NCBI GenBank assembly: GCA_963693315.1 | Contig: OY856188.1 | Coordinates: 252,255,905 to 252,319,904, forward strand | DNA: 64,000 bases | Reading direction: 5' to 3' | Source of the DNA: Diogma glabrata | Taxonomy: Eukaryota > Arthropoda > Insecta > Diptera > Cylindrotomidae | Part shown: positions 1-10,040 of the stretch, piece after piece | Position numbering within the stretch: the first letter of the stretch is position 1 | How the letters are laid out: every line of letters starts with the position of its first letter | Made by a program: the position numbers and the translations under genes | The notes under the pieces: generated by a model | Database searches by the model: none | What the model was told of the DNA's origin: nothing | The model's input: only the letters and a program-made list of their open reading frames with translations

Positions 1-1751
1 CGATCGTTCAGAAACTGTCAACCAACTCCATCGTTATGATAAATTTCTAACGTTGCCTCATACCTCATGCTGGTGGCATTCAAGACAACCCTAATAATTT
101 TTTCAAAGCTTTCATTCCACTCTAAAAAATTTTATGCAATACGGCTTCTGGTAACGCTCGCCCTTTTATACCACAGCGATTTCACCAGTCCGTTTTCAAT
201 GTCCTCCACAATTTATCCCATCCAAGAGTCCACAATTCTATAAAACTCCTTACTGATAAAGTCATTTGACCATCCTTTAAAATTATGTAATTCTGTGTCA
301 ATAGAATTTCCTCGTTTGCCAAAAATGCCACTTCCTTCATTTGAGGACAAACGTTATTGCGACACTATAATTTACCGCTATTCTCGCTTTTCTGAAGCCA
401 TTCCACTCTCGGATATTCTGCGAAAACGGTAGGTTCAGCACTTTATTGCAATTCGTGACAAGCAAGATCTTAGTTGCGCTAGAATGCATCTAGTGCTGCG
501 AGGCAGTTGGTTTTCTTCTGCAGCGACTTGTGCTCTTTCATTGAGGATTCGATTATATATGTAGTTGTTTATAGTATCTTCCACATCCTTGGTGTGAAGT
601 CTTTTTATGTCACTTCTATAAGTAAGCTCATCGATATTCATGGTGTCTGAATCCTCCCTAACTTCAGTTTGGAAGAGCTTAGCAGTTTTTCGTATGGCTC
701 AAGGTGGTGAGGCCATTAATAAGATGTCATTGCAGGGATGTTGCTCTTTGTGGCAGATGTATTGTTTGGACAGCATTTCATTATTTTCTCAAGATGGCCG
801 GTTGCTCCAGAAGTAGTTGAAAGAAATTTCGACCAAGGACCATCACAACAATTTCGACGAAAAAAACCGTTGCTAGCCAATTTAAATCCAATCTCTTTTG
901 TGAGGTTTCATGTCCTATAGGTTTCGAACGCAAATGCACTACTAGTTACAATCCTAAGGGTAAAGTTTCATCAAACGTTGCCATCGAACACTAAAATCTG
1001 CTATCATGGCTTACGACTGAACGGACTGGACACGAATTTTCGAACGACGAACCGTCAATTTTACTTGGTTTACGAACATTTTTTCATGAAGATTGCTAAT
1101 CTTTATCGGCAGAACTAATTTATGGTACACAATTAAATCTTCCTGTAGAATTTTTTAGCAAAAAATACGAATTTTGTTCCAAAATATTACCCAGTTGAAT
1201 AAACACTTCGTATACCTTTGTCCCAATAATGTATCAAGGCACACTTTTGAACAAGTCGTTTTGAAAGCCCTTGCCTCTTGTCTTGTTGACCTTACTCAGT
1301 CATAAGTCGTGACGTAAAAAATTTTATCATTGATCGCAAAGGTCAACATATGCGAGATTCCATCGACAGATTAAAACCTCGTTTTAGATTAGCAGCCGAG
1401 GAAAACTCAACTCAGCCTCTACCACCCTACCACTTCTAGCACAACTCTCAGTCACGCAGATGAAACACTATATCTTTTGCAGACAACGTTTAATCTACTT
1501 CTTCGGACTCCTTCTTTACCTTAGACTTCCACAGAAGTTAGGAAACACAACAAAGACTCCGCTAAAACCACAAAAAAGTAAAAATTAATATCATATGCCT
1601 CATACCGATAACGCTTCCGCTGCAACTACTCAAGCAGATCCAACTATCAGAACTCTCTTTCGATTTTTAATGCGCTGCCATACTAAAATCTCTCCTCCCT
1701 TACTTCTTTCTATTATGTATCGTTCCATTTTTGATAGCACTATTGGGGGAG
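1..1751 (+). pseudogene. Gypsy-type LTR retrotransposon pol remnant (integrase), ending at a polypurine tract
   Basis: The conceptual translation, with stops and frame changes, follows a Gypsy integrase. A spacer and zinc-finger-like stretch lies at about 130-300 (FHQSV, LSHP). A core piece follows at 357-430 (YSRFSEAIPLSDI). The core resumes at 875 (SQFKSNLF, then TTSYNP), continues through ELIYGTQLNLPVEFF at 1112-1156, and ends with a C-terminal piece at 1308-1440 (FIIDRKGQ, DSIDRLKP). Such proteins insert the element cDNA into the host genome. Multiple stops make this copy non-functional. It is interrupted at 432-862 by a LINE piece in the opposite orientation. The element continues off the left edge of the window. 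Family assignment rests on recalled motif patterns, not a search. Confidence 0.8.
432..862 (-). mobile_element. I/Jockey-like LINE 3' fragment with inverted 5' piece, nested in Gypsy integrase
   Basis: Minus-strand 435-800 encodes the C-terminal part of the same LINE that is nested at 13399-14147. Shared runs include NIDE-TYR, TVEDTI/DVEDTI, QVAAEE and ILAQLRS, and the upstream CND-L---PP stretch. Plus-strand 783-861 matches the conserved block found at 13402-13485 (minus), 7970-8058 (minus) and 9970-10025 (minus), so it is inverted relative to the coding part. This piece sits where the Gypsy integrase frame breaks off at about 430 and resumes at about 875. I found no exact target duplication. 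Confidence 0.7.
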
Positions 1752-1760
1752 TGTTGTGCC
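1743..1760 (+). promoter_or_regulatory. Candidate polypurine tract and 3' LTR start
   Basis: A run of Gs followed by AG (1745-1751) directly precedes TGTTGTG at 1752. This is the expected layout of a polypurine primer next to an LTR that begins with TG. It lies about 300 bp after the end of the integrase remnant, in the right order and on the right strand. The 3' end of the LTR could not be located. Confidence 0.5.
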
Positions 1761-3382
1761 AAATAAATTCACCTTATGCAAAAACTTCATTATCGAAAAC
1801 AAAGATCAAACCTACAATAAAAAATTAATTTTTTATGTTAAAAAACAATCAACATTATTAATTATCAAGAAATTGTATATATTCCTTTTTTTTCTCAATA
1901 CCATACGTTTTTTTATCAGTGTTATTGTGCTAAATTTTTTTAACGCGATGTTTTTAAATTTATTGTTCAAGTATTTTTGCTTTTCTCGGTCTTCATAATA
2001 ATAATTATAAGACTTTAATATTTAAATAAAAAAGAGGGCTAAGCAGATTATGTTTTACCAATGAAGGCATGACGAAATATCCTACCGAGGTGGGTGCCGG
2101 GTGGTTCTATGTGATTTGATTGTTGTATTGTTGGAAGTGACAAGAACATTAACTGTCCCGAAAGCCAAATCAGACCAACAACCTCTTTAATTAACCTAAA
2201 CATCAGTGCTATCTTGGCTTTCCTTGATGCCACAGTTGGTATGTTCAGAATAGTTCCAGTCCATGACACGGGGATATTGGAGCCTTACCTTTATAGCGGC
2301 TATTACTCCTGAGAGAAGAAGAAGACGGTTAACACAGTCTCCGTAGAACTATTGCTTTCAGCGAACCGAAAATCTGGGTTTCAGTTGAAATTTTTTTTGT
2401 TTATTCATTTGTTTGAAGTAAAACTTCTAGAAGTAAAACAAATAGATTTTATCTTAACCATAGTTTTTGAGGAGTACAAGTAGTACAAAAATCCTGAAAG
2501 GAGGAACATTAGAAGAACAGAAAAATTTGAGAAGTATAAAATCTCTCAAAGTAGTACTGTACTGCCGAAAGAAGAAGGTCTGATCACCTTAATATAAAAC
2601 ACAAAATACAACAAAAACACGTCACTAAAAGGTCGAAGAACGTTACCACTGCCAATAAAGTCGACCCAAACAGTGGATGCGGTTGCAGGCTCTCTTCAGG
2701 CACGGGTCAGGTGCAAAGGGCACTTTCGATACGGAGAGCAGCGTAGCCCGGTGTTGGACGAACCACCAATTTGGGGTAACTTTATAAATAGTTTACGGCT
2801 AGTAACAGTAACAGCGATAGCTAAACACTCAACCACAGTGAAATAAGGTGTAACGCATGTAAACTTGACAACGATTAAAGCGTTCGAAGCTACCTAGTTA
2901 CTAATATAAAAGAGCAAAGAAGCGAGAAGTTGTTAAAATTGAGAGGGACAGTACGAAGTGAAAAAACCATTTCACAAGTGAGAAAATAAGATGTCACCCA
3001 GCCGAAGTCTCATAGACCGATCGGGTTGACATTATTTATGTCCAACATTATGGGAAGAGTAATCGACAATCATATACAAACTTGTACTTTGAGAATATCG
3101 GTTCTGCACAATTGTACAAAACGGGAAGATAAACGGAAACCACGATGTTCAAGGTGGTTTAGCCCAGCTGTCATTATTCAGCTTAATTAAAGATCGCAGA
3201 GATATTTACCTGATACAACCCCTGACTTGAGTTGAATTTAATCTAATTACAGTATACCGTGTGTGATATGAGCATCGTGTAGATGTACACTCCTGTCAAA
3301 CTTTACAATGTTTTGATTTATGTAACCTCAAACTTCAAAATACGAAAGGAACGCAGCGAAGCAAGCACTCACGTGGATAAAC
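1752..3382. other. Intergenic, probable LTR and unclassified repeat debris
   Basis: The AT-rich part from 1752 to about 2030 is probably the decayed LTR. A block at 2048-2330 has higher GC and a minus-strand open frame (PPGTHLGRIF near its end) that resembles transposon 5' sequence, but I cannot place it. The part at 2640-2790 is also locally GC-richer, without a recognisable product. The promoter of the following gene should lie near the right end, but no clear TATA or initiator was seen. Confidence 0.35.
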
Positions 3383-4834
3383 ATGAAATATAAAATTAAT
3401 GAAATTGTAACATCGCAAGATAGTATAACACCACCAATAATAGGTTCGATATTATGTTTTTGTTTTCTATTATAGTTTTTATAAATCATTCCCTCTAGCT
3501 AATTTTCAGAATGGGATTGTATCGCCAGAAGAAACTGAAAATCTTGATTGTTTTACTGTTCTTAAAAACAACAAAACAAAATTAGCCGTTGCAAATTCAG
3601 GTACGAATATTTATCACGGGGAAGTTGTGAGAAATAGTGAGAAATCATTAGTTAAAACTTATATCGCTGTTGGAAATAAGCTTACCAAAAAGGTAACGTA
3701 CAAAAGTATAAAAACCAGTCAAATATGCTAACATTTATTTATAGATGAGGATTATAGAGGTTGATGAATGTGAGATGTTAAACGATATATATGATGTTCC
3801 TGAAAATATTTCTGATGTACCAAAAGCAAGAGATATTGATAAAGCAAAAAGATTGTTATTCAAATCCTTTGGGGGAAAAAGATCAAGTAATTATTATGAT
3901 CGAAATATTCGAAGCAAAACAAATTTGGATGTTTTGGAAGATCAGCTGATCTCATCAGTTACATGTAAGTATTAAATGCACAACCCCGCTGTTATAGTTT
4001 TTAATATGAGTTATAATTTACATTTTTAGTGGCATCAACGATATTGGATATGGAAAAAGATCGTTTTGATTTAGCAAAAGAGGAGAAAGATAGTATATTG
4101 GAATCAATACTGCCACCGATCAATTTAAATGCTACACAACTTGTTGACGTATACAAACTCACCGATCTCATACCGGAATCGGTTTTAAATGAACTACAAA
4201 AAGAATCAATCGATCTATTGAAAAATGAATCCCAAACAGAGTACGAATTTTTTTTATTGCCTGAATAAAAAAACGGCATTTAACATTATTATCTTTTCCA
4301 GAATTCAATCAGTTTACCTTCAAAATGTTATAACTAATATACGTGAGTCAAAATCTCCTGATTCACAGGAAAATTTGGATAAAGTAAAAATTTGCATATA
4401 CTTAGATGCTTTATTCCGTTTATCCCGTATAAGAATTACAGGAATTATTCAAAATCTAGCTACAATTGATATTGTTTTCAAGGATATATGTGAAAGATTT
4501 GTTCAGCCAGGAATGGCGAAACGGTAAAGTTTGATTTTATTGTTCTAAGCTAAAATAAATTAATTTTTGTTACAGGAAAAAGACATTGTACACCAGCAAT
4601 AAAACTATATGTTATATTTTAGTTTTTGGTATGCTTTTGTCTGATAAATATGAAATTTCCACAAGTGAATTTATTACAGAGTTTCGATTTTCCAAATCTG
4701 ATTTGTATAAGTATACAGCTGCTGTTGGTGCAATACATAATACAATAAGAAAAGTAATTGCTTTAAAACTACCGGATGGAAAACCAAAAATAGTTCAAAC
4801 AGTATTTAAATTAAATACATCAAAAAATAAATAA
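3383..4834 (+). CDS. Polr1E: RNA polymerase I subunit RPA49 (PAF53/POLR1E homologue), six exons
   Basis: Exons 3383-3443, 3499-3692, 3745-3964, 4030-4240, 4302-4523 and 4576-4834 join in frame to 1167 nt (388 aa plus stop). All five introns are 52-65 bp with GT..AG ends. The family binds RPA34 and helps RNA polymerase I initiate and elongate on rDNA in the nucleolus. The N-terminal dimerisation part shows PPIIANFQNG (residues 17-26), then ANSGTNIYHGE and KMRIIEVDE, like the human F-NG, LAAET--L-Y-G and MEVYDAE segments. The middle shows LPPIN and VYKLTDLIP. The C-terminal tandem winged-helix part (about residues 230-388) shows IYLDALFRL and TICYILVFGMLLSD. Human and yeast proteins are about 420 and 415 aa, so the length fits. 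The weakest point is the exon 1 donor (GTTCGA). An alternative exon 2 acceptor at 3509 would lose the conserved ANFQ. Confidence 0.88.
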
Positions 4835-4837
4835 TTT

Positions 4838-4849
4838 AATAAAAATAAA
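4838..4849 (+). promoter_or_regulatory. Polyadenylation signals of the RPA49 gene
   Basis: Two adjacent AATAAA hexamers (4838-4843 and 4844-4849) follow the stop codon by a few bases, and a third lies at 4860-4865. The next gene starts at 5027, so the 3' UTR must be short. Confidence 0.5.
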
Positions 4850-5026
4850 TATGAATTTAAATAAAATGGTTCTGTTTCCCTTCAACAAAAGCGCTTTTAT
4901 CAGTTAAATGAAATCATTAAACTAACTCATTCTGTCAATCCACCATTAAAATTTTTCCGATCAAGTGAGTTGTGTCACCATTGATTATAATTTTAATTCT
5001 TTGGGAATACGAACATCTTAAAAGTA

Positions 5027-6735
5027 ATGGCCTCCCGATTATTAAAACTAGCAAATCCGCTACGGTCTTATACAAAAGGCACAACTTTTATCAACGTTAG
5101 TATATTTATTAAAAAAAACTAATGAAAATCGAAGTTTCTTCTCTTTTTGACATTACGTAATTTTCGTAAAAATTTAATGATTTTTTATTCATTATTATAG
5201 CGCTTCAAATCAACACATGCCGCTGATTATAAAGCAGCACTTTTAAATGTTCCTGCGACCGAAACTTCAACGTTAGATAATGGACTTCGTGTTGCAAGTG
5301 AGGATTCCGGAGCGTCTACCGCCACCGTAGGTCTATGGATTGATGCTGGATCACGATACGAAACAGAATCTAATAATGGTGTTGCACACTTTTTAGAACA
5401 TATGGCTTTTAAAGTAAGTATTCTAATTTTGAACAAATGTAAGATTATATTATTGTTTTTGTACAAATCAGGGAACATGCAAAAGATCACAAACTGATTT
5501 AGAATTAGAAGTTGAAAATATGGGAGCTCATCTAAACGCATATACATCAAGGGAACAAACCGTATTTTATGCTAAATGTTTATCCAAAGATATTCCAAAA
5601 GCTGTTGAAATTTTGGGTGATATTATTCAAAATTCAAAACTTGGTGAATCCGAAATTGAAAGAGAACGAAGCGTTATTTTACGTGAGATGCAAGAAGTTG
5701 AAAGTAATTTACAAGAAGTTGTATTCGATCATTTACATGCTACAGCATATCAAGGAACACCATTAGGACAAACAATTTTAGGACCAACAAAAAATATTAA
5801 GTAATCAGAAAAAAATTTATAAATTTTTTCAGGAATATTGAAACCAATATTTTTTATGTTTCAGATCAATAAAAAAACAAGATCTTGCGGATTATATATG
5901 TACTCATTACAAAGCACCAAGAATTGTGTTAGCAGCATCTGGTGGTGTGAAACATAATGAATTAGTTAAAATCGCGGAAAAAGAATTATGTGGACTTGAA
6001 TCAACTTTTGATAATCGATCTGTAAAATTGAACACTTGTCGTTTTACTGGTTCCGAAGTTCGTGTTCGTGACGATTCTTTACCTCTGGCTCATATTGCTA
6101 TCGCTGTTGAAGGATGTGGTTGGTGTGATCAAGATAATATCCCATTGATGGTGGCTAATACATTAATCGGTGCATGGGACCGGTCACAAGGTGGTGGTGT
6201 AAACAATGCTTCAAACCTTGCTCGTGCCAGCGCTGAAAGCGGTAAGTTATCATAAAATTTTTCGATTTATTATTTCTGTACGAGTTTTTATGTTTTAGGT
6301 CTTTGTCATAGCTTCCAATCATTTAATACATGTTACAAAGATACCGGACTCTGGGGTATCTACTACGTTTGCGATCCAATGAAATGTGAGGATATGTTAT
6401 TCAATATCCAAAGTGAATGGATGCGGCTATGTACGATTGTAACTGATAGTGAAATCATTCGTGCTAAGAATTTATTAAAAACAAACATGTTGCTTCAATT
6501 AGATGGTACAACACCAATTTGTGAAGATATTGGTCGTCAAATGTTATGTTACGATCGTAGAATTCCGTTACATGAGTTGGAAAGCAGAATTGATTCCGTT
6601 ACAGCACAAAATGTCCGTGATGTTGCCATGAAATATATTTATGATCGTTGTCCAGCTGTTGCTGCAGTCGGACCTGTTGAAAATTTACCAGACTACGTCA
6701 GAATTCGTTCATCAATGTACTGGCTACGACTTTAA
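5027..6735 (+). CDS. PMPCB: Mitochondrial processing peptidase beta subunit, five exons
   Basis: Exons 5027-5095, 5201-5413, 5472-5800, 5865-6241 and 6299-6735 join to 1425 nt (474 aa plus stop). Introns are 105, 58, 64 and 57 bp, all GT..AG. The protein is the catalytic half of the matrix peptidase that removes presequences from imported proteins. Its own first 25-30 residues are basic and lack acidic residues, as in a matrix targeting signal. The M16 zinc motif HFLEH is at residues 86-90 (His86, Glu89, His90), and Glu166 in ILREMQE is the probable third ligand. The pattern [15 protein letters not shown] in exon 4 matches the family. Human PMPCB is 489 aa, so the length is normal. The Cys in FYAKC and the rest of the inactive C-terminal half look intact. 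There are no internal stops, so the gene appears functional. Confidence 0.95.
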
Positions 6736-6796
6736 ATTAATTAGTATTTAGAAGAAAAAAAAATTGTAATGTTTTACATTTTGAAAATAGTAACCA

Positions 6797-6814
6797 ATTA
6801 AATTTATTATTAAA
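6797..6814 (+). promoter_or_regulatory. Possible variant polyadenylation signals of PMPCB
   Basis: Two ATTAAA hexamers lie 62 and 74 bases after the PMPCB stop codon. No AATAAA is closer. The assignment is by position only. Confidence 0.3.
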
Positions 6815-7893
6815 ATGATAAATTAAACATTTGTGGCTACATAATTCGTTTTTTAAGGTCTTTTGTATTAAAATTTATGTTGGGGGAAAAAATATTTGTT
6901 TACAAAAGGGTTTTGCAAAGTTAGGATTTAGGTAATTGCAGTCCTCAGAAAATAGAATGAATAATTGAATAAAATCTTTTAAAGAGATAACACCAACATT
7001 GCCTACTTTTGACATTAAAGTTAGCATATAATGTTTCGTAATAGTATATTTTGCTACAAGAAATGGAAACACTTTTTTTCGTTAGTCAACATTTTTTGTT
7101 AATTCCAATTGTAACGCTTGACTAAATCGTTAGACATAAACTGCTGGCAATTATTCAAACTATAGCGATTCGTGGATACCCAAGTCTAACGAAAATCTGT
7201 TACATATAAGTATTAGTCTCTTCAGCTGTTATTTCGATTTTTTAATACCAACTATAACAGTCCTCAATCACGACCAGTGTATTTCAGTACCGCCAGGATA
7301 GTTTTAATAATCTAATTAAATACCGTGAACTAGAAAACTAGTCCAAATAACAATATATAAAAGGAAAAACAGTGGTGGGGTTTCCATTTCTGAAAGTAAT
7401 TCAATATTCACATAATAGCACCAACAATCGTGGGGTACTACCCGGTGTAAGGGTTCTGCAATGCCGGTAGGGCAACTAAAACTCGTTTGTTTAGTACTCC
7501 GTCACACTAAACCTCTTTTCTTACTTCTATATCTTCCCATCTTCGACGTCGCTAGAAGGGGAGTGTTGTGGCGGACTTAACTTTAATAAGTTATTGATAT
7601 ATTGCTAGTAACACCTAGGCGAGATAAGTTGACAGTTAGAGTAAAGTTAATACATGTTTCTATTTTCTTTCTTCAATAAAAAAAGTTTCCTAAGAACCTG
7701 TTTAGGTATTTCCTGATGTTTCTCAGGAGTGGTGTTGTGTTGACCAGTTCTTTGCATTAATGGTTGTTCTTTAAGGGACTTTAGCACGTTGTTGCGAGTT
7801 TGCATTTTGCTCAGTTTTGCGGTATGCGGCACAGTTTGTATCGTGTTTCCTGCGACCCCCATGCCCAAGGTATAATATATTTCACGATTCCAA
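6815..7893. other. Intergenic, with a second polypurine tract and possible LTR
   Basis: No gene was found. At 7554-7563 an AGAAGGGGAG tract is followed directly by TGTTGTGG, the same PPT/LTR layout seen at 1745-1758. An AATAAA lies at about 7675, as expected inside an LTR. The stretch upstream (7430-7550) is GC-richer, but no coding part of the element could be read with confidence. It may be a solo or truncated LTR of a related Gypsy element. Confidence 0.35.
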
Positions 7894-8058
7894 GTTGTTA
7901 TTGTTGTAGGGACGGGTGCGGTACTAATCACCCGGCTGTGCTTCTTTTCCCAAAAAATAGAGCGACGGATTTGTACATTTCGTCGAAATTGTTGTGATGG
8001 TCCTTGGTCGGAACTATTCCGAGTGCTTCTGGGGTGTAGACCCGTCCATCTTGAGAAG
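7894..8058 (-). mobile_element. Short SINE-like derivative of the I/Jockey-like LINE
   Basis: Read on the minus strand, this begins at CTTCTCAAG (8058), runs through the conserved block ending near 7975, and closes with CCTACAACAATAAC (7894-7909). That tail closely resembles the CTACAACAACAAC tail of the LINE copy ending at 14147. The element therefore joins the presumed LINE 5' end to the LINE 3' tail and lacks nearly all coding sequence. It lies immediately after the truncated LINE remnant in the same orientation. It may be an internally deleted copy or a true SINE that uses the LINE machinery. Confidence 0.5.
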
Positions 8059-10040
8059 CCTCGACGTAAGCTCGTCAATGTTACCGGTGATTTGGTTATC
8101 TGTGACATGCAAAAAGCACCTCACAGCACGCCTTATGTCTCTAGGTGGTGCAATTGTGGATATAAGTTGTCATTGATCTTTATGACAGGCCAGCCAATAG
8201 ATGTTTAGTTAGCATTTCATTATGTTCACGGACTGGTAATATGTTTTATTCCTCGTGCTAGTGATCTAGATGGTCATCAAATGACATCCGGTTACGGTTG
8301 GCAAGGATGGGTTTTGTGTTGTTTGTACCTTATTCCAGTGATTGTCTGGAACTGGTGGTGTCCATATGGGTGCAGCGTAGTTTATAATAGGTCTTCCTAT
8401 TGCTTTGTATGTTCTAACTAAAGCATTTTTATCTTTGCCCCATGAACTCTGATTTAGTGATTTCAATGCATTATTCCTGTTTTTAAGCCTAGATTTCACC
8501 GGTTGTGAATGAGCATTGAATTTAAGCAGTAGATCGAATATATGTTACGCCCCGCAGGAATGTGTATGTTGCCAATGCAGATGTTGTATTTCGCCTTTCG
8601 TCCAGTGGTGAACTTTTCAGTAGATAGTTCTAGTTTTCTGGTTTTAATCCAATTATTCAAGGTGTTCAGGTATAGGTATTCAGAATATTAGTGGATCGTT
8701 CCATTTCCCGTTGCATGCACCATGTAGTAGTTTGCATATGTCATGATGGTTATTATTTCTGGTGGAATAGCTAGAAATTGAATAATGAAGGTATGAAAAC
8801 TGCAACTTGTGGAACTCTTTGTCTTATAATGCTCTCATCTTGGATTTGAAGTAACGGTACTCTACAAAAGTAGCCAATAAGTCGAGTGCGACTAAGATTG
8901 TTTAGGGCAGGATCGTTTTTTGAAACTACCGATTTAGTTTTTTTTAATGAAGGATGGTGGTGGTACTATGTGCTATCCGGAAGTCATGTAGGTGTGGAGT
9001 TAAGTTGTAAGATCTCGTCACTCAAGAAAGCAGAAGTGCTTTAATCAGAGTGAGTCCGGCGCAAGAATGGAAATTGGTTTGTATGATTTTCTGTTTTCTT
9101 CAGGTTTCCCAGGTTTCAAGATGGAACTGATTCTGACCGTTTTCCAGATATTTGGTATCTGAATTCTGGAGAGTATTTAAACATGTGGTTGTGAAGTAGT
9201 TAAATCCCTTGTGTCCAATATGTTTGAATATGATCAAAACCCTCGATATTCAAAGCCTGATTATTTGACACGATATGCAACAAATAATGAACCTTACCAT
9301 TTGATTTAAGTTTTTTAAATGTAGTTTTTTATTTCAAGATGGTGCGAATTTTTTTATATGGATAAAACAAAACTCTAAACTTCAAAATGGCGCAAAAGCA
9401 ACCAGGCTTTGAATATCAAGGGTTTTGGTATGATAGCTGAGATGTGGAAAGTTTAGTTTAACATTTTGAACTCTACCGGCTGAGATGTAGCGATTTCTAG
9501 TTCTGTTAAAAATTTCTCTGAATTTCTTTTTCCATCAAGCGAAGTGGTAAAAATGGTTAACTTAATTCAAATTCACTCATTGGTAAGTTTATCCCAATCT
9601 GCTTTATCAAAATTAATTTTGGGTTTCTTCTCGTATTTTATTTAATCTATTCCATCGATTAAAGTGATTATGATTGACATGCTCTAAATGTTTCCTGGGA
9701 CTGAATATGTTGCCTGGATGTTGTTTGACCACATCGTGCTAGGTAGTTTAAAGTTCATTGCTTATGTGTAGTAAAACTTGAGCAGTTCTTGATGTGGCAC
9801 CATTCTTTGCAAATGTTGAATTGGATAGATGTTGTGTTTGACCTTAAAATGTTTTTACAATTCTATGTTTTTGTTGGTAAAGGTTTTTTTCATTACCAGT
9901 CATAACGAGGAGAGTTTGAAACAGTGAGGCTCGTGACAGTTGCTTCCTTACCCAAAAAAACAACGACAGAGTTGCACCTTTCGTCGAAATTATTGTGAAT
10001 GTCCTTGGTCGGAATTGTTCCCGAGTTTGGAGTCATCCGT
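8059..10040 (-). pseudogene. Decayed I/Jockey-type LINE ORF2 (reverse transcriptase)
   Basis: Read from high to low coordinates on the minus strand, the order is that of an ORF2. The 5' block is at about 10025-9970. A linker piece (KKPKINFDKADWD) follows near 9620. Reverse transcriptase fingers lie near 9150 (IPDIWKTVRISSILKPGKP). A degenerate palm follows near 8800-8740, where the YADD box reads YANY. The thumb is at 8499-8266 (RNNALKSLNQSSWGKDK, YKAIGRPIINYAAPIW, TGCHLM). A C-terminal piece (ILPVREHNEML) lies near 8220. Stops and frameshifts are common, the endonuclease is largely missing, and the catalytic Asp pair is lost, so it is inactive. Confidence 0.75.
9229..9434. mobile_element. 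194-bp hairpin MITE with TATGAT duplication
   Basis: Inverted repeats of about 25 bp lie at 9235-9260 and 9402-9428 (CAAAACCCTCGATATTCAAA against TTTGAATATCAAGGGTTTTG). The element is bounded on both sides by TATGAT (9229-9234 and 9429-9434). It interrupts the LINE remnant between the linker and the reverse transcriptase and is therefore younger than that copy. It has no coding capacity. Confidence 0.75.

Noticed and set aside
2048..2269. Minus-strand open frame of 73 aa
   Set aside because: It feels like transposon sequence, but I could not tie it to a family or to a neighbouring element, so no gene is called.
3500..3509. Alternative acceptor TTTTCAG for RPA49 exon 2
   Set aside because: Using the AG at 3508-3509 would remove the conserved ANFQ of the family and break the reading phase from exon 1. 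The AG at 3497-3498 keeps both.
4001..4279. Minus-strand open frame inside the RPA49 gene
   Set aside because: It is antisense to exon 4, where the plus strand has the family match and proper splice sites.
5227..5550. Minus-strand open frame of 107 aa
   Set aside because: It is antisense to PMPCB exons 2 and 3 and crosses an intron.
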